NCBI GenBank assembly: GCA_027859175.1
Contig: JAQIBG010000208.1
Coordinates: forward strand, 1 to 40,404
DNA from: Planctomycetota bacterium
GTDB lineage: Bacteria > Planctomycetota > UBA11346
Direction of reading: 5' to 3'
Length of the DNA stretch: 40,404 nucleotides
Part shown: piece after piece, positions 34,201 to 40,404 of the stretch
Layout: every line of letters begins with the position of its first letter
Numbering within the stretch: position 1 is the stretch's first letter
Position numbers and translations under genes: made by a program
Notes under the pieces: model-generated
What the model was told of the DNA's origin: nothing
The model's database searches: none
Seen by the model: the letters and a program-made list of their open reading frames with translations, nothing else

Positions 34201-37200
34201 TGGCCGTTGAAGTACCCGTCAATACGCAGGCAGCTTTTGAAAACATGCTGCCGAACCCCATCCGCTCCGCGCGTCTGTTGCGGATTTGGGGGACCATTGC
34301 GGTCGCAATGGTCGCAGCCTTAACGCCGTTCCTGCTGGATTATTGGGTGGTTGCGGCGCTGTTGATGCTCTCGGGGACCACGGCAGTGGTCTGGAGCATG
34401 GTGCTCATCCAACGCGCGCGGCGCGATGAGATCGAGCTGTATAAGAGTCGCCTCTACAGCATCAAAGCCTTGCCGGCACACCCTGACGAAGCGCAGCAGG
34501 AAAAGAAGGACATCAAACTCCCGCTCGCAGAACGGGAGGGCCAGTGGTGGCGACAGCGCGGCCCGAGTTTCACTCACGAGCAGATCGAAGAGACCATCTA
34601 CCAGGCGAACGGGGATGAGCGCACACAGTGCTACTGGCGCCGCGTCCTGGTTCCGGAGACGGCCACCCAACATCGGGCGTTCGCGGTGTATGTGCGCGAA
34701 AAGTGCCCGGAACTGTATCGGATCATTGCCGAGTGGTGGAAAGAGTTCCACGCCGATGAAGTGGCCAGTCAGCTTTGGGCTGGGCAGACCTTCGAGGGGC
34801 TGGACTTTGACGGTCAGGCCTTGGTGCGCACACGCACCGAGGTCGAGTTTTTGACCGGCTGTCACATTGCGCTCGAACCAGATACGTGGCTGGTGCGTGA
34901 AGATAAACGGCCGAGTCATCGGACGTATAGCCTTTTACGGCAACGCCTGGCAGCCGTGCTGCCAGGGGGGGCACCTGCTACCGCGATTATCGATGCTGCG
35001 CCGTGGGTGTGGCGACCGATCCGCAAAAAGCTGTATGTTGGGAAGGGCTATCAGTGGGGGAACGACCACTGCCTCGCCATGCATTACTCGCGCTACTTTG
35101 CGAAGGGACAAGTCCGCAAGGGTCGCCATAAAAAGGCAGCCAAAGAGGGCGAAGACCTGCGAGCAGATCCCCGCTTCCTGGGGCTAGATTGGCGCAAGAT
35201 CGCGCCGGTATGGACAGACTACGAGAAAGACCTGAAACAGCACACGCTGTTTATGGGTGCGAGTGGCTACGGTAAAACCCGTGGCGTTGAGCCCCTTTTG
35301 ATTCAATCAATCTACAATGGGTCAGCGGTGGTCTGGAAAGATCCCAAGGTAGACAATGAGGCCGTTGCGCTCATCGCCCATCACGCGAAACTGGCCGGCC
35401 GCGAGCAGCAAATCGTCTTTCTATCCGTTTCGCGACCCGAATTGCCATACAATTGCAGCTTTAACCCGATTAGCGGTTTTCACGACCCAAGCCAGATTGG
35501 CAACATCCTAGCCGGCATGATGCCGGCGGATGCGGGGCAAAATCAATTCTTCCTTGAAGAGGCCAAGAACACGGGGCGCATCGTAGGCACTCAAGTTGAC
35601 TGGGTGAACAAATGGATGTCGCTGCTCAGCGACGGCGACGATCTCGCGTGGCATCCGCCGCGCCTGGTATTGTGGCTTGAATGGGCGCGCGTGAACAAGC
35701 TCCACGTGGCGTCCGACAGCGAAAAGGGATCGGAGCGCAAGACACGCATCGATGCGAGTTGGGCGGAGTTTCTGGAATCCGAGAAGCGCTTGCGTGCCGA
35801 GGACCGTGATTACCGGCCGCGGTCACCGGGCGAAGAGTGCCTCTTCACGCTTTGGAACCAACCGCAGTATTGTGCGCGGTGGTGGAAACTGCACTTCGGG
35901 CACCTCAATGATTTTGCGCTGAATAATCGGCAACGACTGTTCAGCTGGACGATGCGCCTGGTCTTTCCCTATCTCTGTATCGAAGAGGATCGTTTCCGCG
36001 ACCCGCTGTTCCCGGTCTCAGACAACCTTGAAGTGGTGACGGGCTATACGCCCCCGATGCAGCCTGCCAACAAAGAGAAGGCCACCCCATTGGTGGAGGT
36101 GTACGAACGAGCGAGCACGCACATCCTGGAACCGAACGGCATGTTGCGCGCGGACACCAAGCGCAATAGCTGGGCCTATCTGTATGAAGTGGCTCTTGAT
36201 GCGACACAGCTACCGCAGGTGCATCATATTCTAGAGCGCATGCAACGCAGCATTGGGGAACTGCTTGGTTCCATCAAGCGACCGCCGGAAGAGTACGGCC
36301 AAGCCGTGGCGAACTTGCGTGCGCCCATCAATGAGATCGTCGCTGGCGAAAAGTTTGAACTGCTGTGCTCGGCGGACCCGGACATTACCTGGAAGCGGAT
36401 TCACGAAGAGAAGCTGATCGTCATCTTAGCCTTGGGCTCGATGACGGACCAGAAGGCGTCGGACGCAGTCAGTAAGGCGTTCGTGCAGAGCTTGCTCGGA
36501 TATGGCGGGCATATTCAGGACCGTGGCGGTGCTGATCTCGATTTGCTCTACGTGGGCGACGAAATGTTCAGTTGGATTACGGCCGACTGGGCATCGATTG
36601 TCGATAAACTCCGTGGAACGGGCGTTCGGACCGTAGGCCTTTGTCAGTCAGAGGCCGGCATGCGGTACGCGACGAAGAACCCTGATCTGTTTACGCATAT
36701 CGTCACCAATGTGACGAATCGTTACACGTGCGCGAGCCCCAACCGTGCGGACCAGGAGGCGTTTACGAACGGCCTTGGAACGGTGATTGGATTTGTGCCG
36801 GTCAGAACGGTCACAGAGACGCCAGCACTCGGTTCGGCGGGCAACCAGCAGGTCAGTCAATTCTCGGGCTCTGAGTCCTGGAACTGGACCTCGGAAAAAC
36901 TGCCGAAGCTGGAGCCCGAGTATATTGGCAAGATGCCCATCGGCATGTTCTTCCGTCGCGTGCAAGATCTGCTCCACGTCTACCAGGCGCCACTGGTTGA
37001 ACGAGCCCCGGTGAGCTACCTCGCGCAGGTAGGGATGGATGCGAAGAACAATCGCTGCTTGCTTGAGGGGATCGATTACGGTGTGGCCGGTGGCGATCAC
37101 CTGAGACGCCTGCAGGGGTGGGGCAGTGCCGAGCGCCTGTTCACGTCCGCCGATGCCAACAACACGTCGCACCTCGACGTGGTCGCGCCCGTGTCGGCTA

Positions 37201-38030
37201 CTCCCGTGCCTGCCGCTGCCAGCCTGCCGCAAACGATCCTCCAGGAGATCAGTCTAGCGACGGGTGATGACGGCCCCATCAGTGATGAGGAAGCGGCGAA
37301 GCTCGCGGCCGAGCAGGCGCAGGCAGATGCCTTCCAGGCGGCACTCAGTGCCGAAGGCATGGGCGACGACGAAGACGACGACGAACAAGCCTTTGTGGCC
37401 GAGATGGAGCGGCGCGCACAAGCACAGGAAGCCGCAGATGCGATCGATGAACCCGAGGTTATCGATGACGAAGACGGGGACGACCTGCCGCCGGGTGACG
37501 ATGACGACCCGAGTGATGACGATGATGACCCCTGGGCTGCGGTTGAATCGGGGGCTGAAGAGGCGCCCGAGGATGACTGGTGGGACCAGGACGGGCCGCT
37601 TCCCGTGGATCAGGAGCCGACCGAACCGGTCGCCGTTGAACTGACCGATGACCGGGGGGGCTATCAGAAGGGCCATCGTGACCGCAAGGGGCGTAAAACG
37701 GGCTCATGGACCGTACATGAACCCAACGGGGACGCGGTCGCCGAGGTGCTCTATCGAGAGGATGCGCCAGTTGCAGAGCGGCCAGCAGGACCGAGTGTCA
37801 GCGAGCAGGAAAAATGCCGCGAAGCCTACCCGGAACACGACGGGTGGGTGTACTGCGGGCTGCGCATGGCGGGCAAGCGGATCTTCAGTTGGCTGGTGCT
37901 TGATGAAGAGGATCGCACGCGAGAGCGCCATCGCTACGGGATGGACGGACGGCCAAAGGGCGTCTGGGAGGTGCTCGATGAAACGGGTGCAACTATTGAA
38001 ACGAAGCCAGCCCCGCTAGAGGGACCGTGA
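34200..38030 (+). CDS. traD: TraD-family coupling ATPase with acidic and MORN-like C-terminus
   Basis: The start is ATG 34200, overlapping the previous stop; the longer reading from 34125 lies inside that gene. The 1276-residue protein has two N-terminal membrane helices (about 30-70), as type IV coupling proteins do. Walker A is GASGYGKT at residues 353-360, in the family context HTLFMGASGYGKTRG ... VVWKDPKVDNE; CSFNPISGFHDPSQIGNILAG matches the TraD 'NPL..F.....I' motif; Walker B is LLYVGDE near residues 782-788. Coupling proteins pump the relaxase-DNA complex into the channel. An inserted Trp-rich helical region lies at about 470-700. From about 1055 to 1145 the tail is strongly acidic (runs of Asp/Glu), and the last 125 residues contain MORN-like units (GRKTGSWTVHEPNGD, GRPKGVWEVLDETGA). 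F TraD has 717 residues, so the tail is exceptional and may bind the transfer partner. Confidence 0.85.
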   Translation: MAVEVPVNTQAAFENMLPNPIRSARLLRIWGTIAVAMVAALTPFLLDYWVVAALLMLSGTTAVVWSMVLIQRARRDEIELYKSRLYSIKALPAHPDEAQQEKKDIKLPLAEREGQWWRQRGPSFTHEQIEETIYQANGDERTQCYWRRVLVPETATQHRAFAVYVREKCPELYRIIAEWWKEFHADEVASQLWAGQTFEGLDFDGQALVRTRTEVEFLTGCHIALEPDTWLVREDKRPSHRTYSLLRQRLAAVLPGGAPATAIIDAAPWVWRPIRKKLYVGKGYQWGNDHCLAMHYSRYFAKGQVRKGRHKKAAKEGEDLRADPRFLGLDWRKIAPVWTDYEKDLKQHTLFMGASGYGKTRGVEPLLIQSIYNGSAVVWKDPKVDNEAVALIAHHAKLAGREQQIVFLSVSRPELPYNCSFNPISGFHDPSQIGNILAGMMPADAGQNQFFLEEAKNTGRIVGTQVDWVNKWMSLLSDGDDLAWHPPRLVLWLEWARVNKLHVASDSEKGSERKTRIDASWAEFLESEKRLRAEDRDYRPRSPGEECLFTLWNQPQYCARWWKLHFGHLNDFALNNRQRLFSWTMRLVFPYLCIEEDRFRDPLFPVSDNLEVVTGYTPPMQPANKEKATPLVEVYERASTHILEPNGMLRADTKRNSWAYLYEVALDATQLPQVHHILERMQRSIGELLGSIKRPPEEYGQAVANLRAPINEIVAGEKFELLCSADPDITWKRIHEEKLIVILALGSMTDQKASDAVSKAFVQSLLGYGGHIQDRGGADLDLLYVGDEMFSWITADWASIVDKLRGTGVRTVGLCQSEAGMRYATKNPDLFTHIVTNVTNRYTCASPNRADQEAFTNGLGTVIGFVPVRTVTETPALGSAGNQQVSQFSGSESWNWTSEKLPKLEPEYIGKMPIGMFFRRVQDLLHVYQAPLVERAPVSYLAQVGMDAKNNRCLLEGIDYGVAGGDHLRRLQGWGSAERLFTSADANNTSHLDVVAPVSATPVPAAASLPQTILQEISLATGDDGPISDEEAAKLAAEQAQADAFQAALSAEGMGDDEDDDEQAFVAEMERRAQAQEAADAIDEPEVIDDEDGDDLPPGDDDDPSDDDDDPWAAVESGAEEAPEDDWWDQDGPLPVDQEPTEPVAVELTDDRGGYQKGHRDRKGRKTGSWTVHEPNGDAVAEVLYREDAPVAERPAGPSVSEQEKCREAYPEHDGWVYCGLRMAGKRIFSWLVLDEEDRTRERHRYGMDGRPKGVWEVLDETGATIETKPAPLEGP

Positions 38031-38048
38031 TGCAACTCTTTTGTTGCA
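38031..38048. promoter_or_regulatory. Palindromic candidate operator C
   Basis: TGCAAC (38031-38036) and GTTGCA (38043-38048) are perfect inverted arms around TCTTTT, beginning at the base after the traD stop codon. The reverse complement, TGCAACAAAAGAGTTGCA, agrees with the element at 10021-10038 in 16 of 18 positions. It overlaps the -35 box of the candidate promoter behind it. Confidence 0.55.
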
Positions 38049-38070
38049 GAAACGGTGAAGCTATTATCAT
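38041..38070 (+). promoter_or_regulatory. Candidate promoter of the MORN-like gene
   Basis: TTGTTG (38041-38046) and TATCAT (38065-38070) are 18 bases apart, giving an expected transcript start near 38077. That is exactly where the first leader hairpin begins. Operator C covers the -35 box. The boxes are fair but not strong matches to sigma-70. Confidence 0.4.
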
Positions 38071-38076
38071 ACTCAT

Positions 38077-38242
38077 GGTTCGCAAGCATGTGCTTGTGAA
38101 CCTCGTTCCTGGGCGCTGTGCTCCCAGGAATAATCTGATCCATAACGGATCATAACCGTCCAACTGCCATTTCGTGGTTGGACTTCCGGCACATTGGATG
38201 CCGTTAATCGCGCTTAAGCGCATGCGCGGGGATAGAACCCGC
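38077..38242 (+). ncRNA. Structured leader or small RNA: seven hairpins in series
   Basis: Seven inverted repeats follow one another with short gaps: GGTTCGCAAGC/GCTTGTGAACC (38077-38102, loop ATGT, one G-U pair); TTCCTGGG/CCCAGGAA (38106-38130); TGATCC/GGATCA (38136-38152); GTCCAAC/GTTGGAC (38158-38183); CGGCA/TGCCG (38187-38203); the palindrome GCGCTTAAGCGC (38210-38221); and GCGGG/CCCGC (38226-38242). The last ends just before AAGGAGG (38245-38251) of the next gene. No open frame of interest runs through it. It may be a long structured 5' leader that controls translation or stability of the MORN-like gene, an independent RNA, or part of a transfer origin. No known riboswitch class is recognisable by eye. 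Confidence 0.45.
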
Positions 38243-38256
38243 AGAAGGAGGCCACC

Positions 38257-39000
38257 ATGGCCCGTATGACCGAGAATGCCCTCGAAGGCAACGGCAAGCC
38301 CATCGATAAGATCACCTCGCGTTATTTCGAGCTTTCTGCCGATCAACACGAGGCGATGACGTCGGATGCATTGGACAAAAAGGCGCGCGATCTCGCCACC
38401 GCTGCAAGCGATGGCAAGCGCGACTACCGCAAGTTTCCCCGTTGGGCGATGGCTGAAGAAAAGGCGATCGCTGGGGTTGCACCCGACATGACGAAGGAAG
38501 CGCAGGTTTCGCCCTACGCCCGACTCATGTCGCAGTCTCGTGGCTACGAGCAGGCGGCACGTTCGAAGGAAGCGATCTCGAAAGGGCTCCTCCAAGAATT
38601 TGCCAACGAAGATGGCACCGTTGAGCGCGGCATTGTCTCGCTCGATGGTTCCAAAAAGCCGGCTCGCGAAGGTCAATGGGTGAAGCTCAACAGTGAGGGC
38701 CAACGGCTCGAACTGTCGACCTTCAAGGACGGGAAGGCAAACGGTGAATCCCTCACCTACGATCCGGCCAACGGCCGCGTCGCAGAAAAGGGTTTCTACC
38801 GTGAGGGTGAAAAAGCGGGGACCTTTTACTCGAACTTCAACGAGAAGGGCTTTGCCCAACACGTTGAAAAGTTCAAGGGTGGTGCGCTGGAGAAAGCCTA
38901 CGACCGTACTCCTGAGTCCGTAGAAATGCGGAAAGAGGAACGGGCGCAGACCCAGCGCGCTCAAGAGGCCGTCCACGCTATTCGACCGTCGATGGGATAA
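38257..39000 (+). CDS. MORN-like repeat protein, probably abundant, function unknown
   Basis: The 247-residue soluble protein has no signal peptide, membrane helix or cysteine. Residues 1-130 are mainly helical and charged. Residues about 137-210 contain three to four MORN-like units, recognisable by the Gly-x-x-x-G-x-W/F-Y-x-x-x-x-G spacing (REGQWVKLNSEGQRLEL, KANGESLTYDPANGRVAE, EKAGTFYSNFNEKG). The C-terminal 35 residues are a charged helix. Similar units occur at the end of TraD, encoded just upstream. Unlike its neighbours the gene is set apart: own candidate promoter and operator, structured leader, very strong Shine-Dalgarno sequence (AAGGAGG, five bases from ATG), C-ending codon preference like the pilin gene, and its own terminator. 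This suggests strong regulated expression. It might be a TraD partner or a transferred protein; both are inference. Confidence 0.7.
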   Translation: MARMTENALEGNGKPIDKITSRYFELSADQHEAMTSDALDKKARDLATAASDGKRDYRKFPRWAMAEEKAIAGVAPDMTKEAQVSPYARLMSQSRGYEQAARSKEAISKGLLQEFANEDGTVERGIVSLDGSKKPAREGQWVKLNSEGQRLELSTFKDGKANGESLTYDPANGRVAEKGFYREGEKAGTFYSNFNEKGFAQHVEKFKGGALEKAYDRTPESVEMRKEERAQTQRAQEAVHAIRPSMG

Positions 39001-39028
39001 CGCAATGTAGCCTTGGCTGCTTGCATTG

Positions 39029-39060
39029 GCGCCCTCACTCTATCGAGTGAGGGCGCTTTT
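39029..39060 (+). terminator. Rho-independent terminator ending the transfer region
   Basis: GCGCCCTCACTC (39029-39040) and GAGTGAGGGCGC (39045-39056) pair perfectly over 12 bp around the loop TATC and are followed by TTTT. It lies 28 bases after the stop codon of the MORN-like gene and 24 bases before the first CRISPR repeat, and should stop + strand transcription from entering the array. Confidence 0.9.
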
Positions 39061-39083
39061 ACTGCTGGACAACGTCATGGAGC

Positions 39084-40404
39084 GTTTCTATCCGCGCCCC
39101 CGTGAAGGGGCGACCCCTCAACAGCACCGTTTTCCCCGCCTGGGACTGGTTTCTATCCGCGCCCCCGTGAAGGGGCGACTGAACAGCAGGTCGGCGTGTA
39201 TCAGGACCAAATGTTTCTATCCGCGCCCCCGTGAGGGGCGACATGCCCAGCGGGGCCAGGTTGGCGGCGGGGATGGTGTTTCTATCCGCGCCCCCGTGAA
39301 GGGGCGACTTCGTGTGCGTCGATGGGGTCCATCTCCTAGTGGGTTTCTATCCGCGCCCCCGTGAAGGGGCGACGCGCCAAAATGACAAGCGCAACGATGG
39401 GATAAACGTTTCTATCCGCGCCCCCGTGAAGGGGCGACCTGGCGTCTACCCACCCCGGCCTGCGCGCCACGGTTTCTATCCGCGCCCCCGTGAAGGGGCG
39501 ACTGCCTCGCAGTGTCGAGCGGGCCCTGGACTCCCACCAGTTTCTATCCGCGCCCCCGTGAAGGGGCGACGCGCGAATCTGTACCGCGCTTCCATCGGCA
39601 TGATGTTTCTATCCGCGCCCCCGTGAAGGGGCGACAAGACGTCACGCGATGCGGCAATGACGCCCTTCTTGTTTCTATCCGCGCCCCCGTGAAGGGGCGA
39701 CATATGCCCGGCGCGTGTCGGGGTCAACGCTGGTGTTTCTATCCGCGCCCCCGTGAAGGGGCGACCCAATTCCTTGCGCGTAAGGGTGACCGGGCGGTGT
39801 TTCTATCCGCGCCCCCGTGAAGGGGCGACGTCCATGTGACTGCTGCCACCATGGAAGCCATCAAGTTTCTATCCGCGCCCCCGTGAAGGGGCGACCGGCC
39901 AGCCCAATCGTAGCAACCTCACGCGCACGTTTCTATCCGCGCCCCCGTGAAGGGGCGACACCTGCAACCCACGCGCATGAGGAGCAGAACATGTTTCTAT
40001 CCGCGCCCCCGTGAAGGGGCGACTTGCTGTGCTTGGTGGTCGCCAGCACCGAGGACGCGTTTCTATCCGCGCCCCCGTGAAGGGGCGACTGTGGGCGTAA
40101 ACGATCCAATCCTTATCGCTAAGGTTTCTATCCGCGCCCCCGTGAAGGGGCGACATCCACCACCGGCCCCGTAACCGATATTAACGACGTTTCTATCCGC
40201 GCCCCCGTGAAGGGGCGACGCGTTACGCCGGTGCGCTGGACCAAGCGCTGATGTTTCTATCCGCGCCCCCGTGAAGGGGCGACACACGTTTGAGGCCGGC
40301 GAGACCTACGATTTGACCGTTTCTATCCGCGCCCCCGTGAAGGGGCGACCGCGCCAATAATCCATGACCCCGCTCACGGAAACGTTTCTATCCGCGCCCC
40401 CGTG
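39084..40404 (-). CRISPR. CRISPR array, type I-C-like repeat, continues past the window
   Basis: Twenty complete repeats and a truncated twenty-first (40384-40404) alternate with 20 unique spacers of 33-37 bases. The repeat is 31 bases on the + strand, beginning GTTTCTATCCGCG and ending AAGGGGCGAC, with an internal inverted repeat CGCCCC/GGGGCG. Repeats start at 39084, 39149, 39213, 39278, 39343, 39408, 39472, 39540, 39605, 39671, 39735, 39799, 39865, 39929, 39993, 40059, 40124, 40189, 40253 and 40319. All complete ones look identical except the third. On the minus strand the repeat opens GTCGCCCC and closes GATAGAAAC, very like type I-C repeats (GTCGC... ending ATTGAAAC), so the array is probably transcribed leftward, with leader and any cas genes to the right of the window. 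No cas gene is present here. Spacers appear unrelated to the genes in this window by eye. Confidence 0.97.
39213..39242 (-). repeat. Variant CRISPR repeat with a one-base deletion
   Basis: The third repeat reads CCCCCGTGAGGGGCGAC where all others have CCCCCGTGAAGGGGCGAC, so it is 30 instead of 31 bases long. The loss shortens the loop and leaves the CGCCCC/GGGGCG stem intact. It lies near the presumed leader-distal (older) end, where decayed repeats are usual. Confidence 0.9.

Noticed and set aside
38031-38256. tRNA or known riboswitch in the hairpin-rich gap
   Set aside because: No cloverleaf with a TTCGA-type T-loop and acceptor pairing could be built, and no known riboswitch core motif was recognised.
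37993-38976. 327-residue minus-strand open frame across the MORN-like gene and the hairpin region
   Set aside because: It runs through the hairpins and opposite a gene with strong start signals, codon bias and terminator; its product shows no domain.
39001-39083. Possible CRISPR leader on the left of the array
   Set aside because: The 83 bases are mostly the terminator of the MORN-like gene, not AT-rich, and the repeat's GAAAC end points to a leader on the right.
39026-40287. Many open frames on both strands inside the CRISPR array
   Set aside because: They consist of the translated repeat (for example FYPRPREGAT or SIRAPVKGR) alternating with spacers; they are artefacts of the array.

Overview
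The window is almost wholly one conjugation (mating-pair formation and DNA transfer) gene cluster of the F-type (MPF-F) type IV secretion family, followed by a CRISPR array that runs off the right edge. The host is a Gram-negative bacterium: there are lipoprotein signal peptides with lipobox cysteines, a predicted outer-membrane beta-barrel ending in Phe, many periplasmic proteins, and Shine-Dalgarno starts. Base composition looks moderately GC-rich. I cannot name the phylum. The Tra proteins are very divergent and often about twice the length of their F-plasmid counterparts, and the presence of a VKOR-type rather than DsbB-type oxidase argues weakly against a classical enterobacterial plasmid. 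The element is probably a large conjugative plasmid or integrative conjugative element. No relaxase, replication gene, integrase or transposase lies in the window.

Layout, all genes on the + strand. 1-636: the tail of an upstream gene and a staphylococcal-nuclease-like gene. 637-882: a regulatory gap with inverted repeats. 883-9623: a TraW-like protein, a 1615-residue secreted protein, a Cys-rich TraU-like protein, a TrbC-like protein and a TraF-like thioredoxin-fold protein, almost all joined by 4-base start/stop overlaps. 9625-10038: a small tandem ribbon-helix-helix (TraY-like) regulator and candidate operators. 10031-19567: TraH-like, a lipoprotein, TraG-like, a periplasmic protein and a VKOR-DsbA fusion. 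19582-30793: pilin candidate, TraL-like, a small membrane protein, two TraE/VirB8-like proteins, TraK-like, a giant TraB/VirB10-like protein, a TraV-like lipoprotein and the TraC/VirB4 ATPase. 30790-34200: small lipoproteins, membrane proteins, a predicted outer-membrane barrel and a DUF4400-like membrane protein. 34200-38030: the TraD coupling ATPase. 38031-38256: a hairpin-packed intergenic region. 38257-39000: a MORN-like repeat protein followed by a strong terminator. 39084-40404: CRISPR array with 20 complete repeats plus one cut by the window edge.

How it fits together: TraC and TraD are the motor ATPases; TraL, TraE-like, TraK, TraB and TraV form the envelope-spanning channel; the 126-residue protein is the likely pilin; TraW, TraU, TrbC, TraF, TraH and TraG correspond to the F-specific pilus-dynamics and mating-pair proteins. 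Cys-rich periplasmic parts would be oxidised by the VKOR-DsbA fusion and TraF-like protein encoded in the same operon.

The most interesting unexplained features are (1) an 18-bp near-palindrome (TGCAAC-N6-GTTGCA type) found upstream of the traW-like gene, over the traH-like start and just after traD, which may be the operator of the embedded RHH regulator; (2) a chain of seven hairpins between traD and the last gene, beginning where a promoter would start transcription; and (3) MORN-like repeats shared by the TraD C-terminus and that last, independently transcribed protein.
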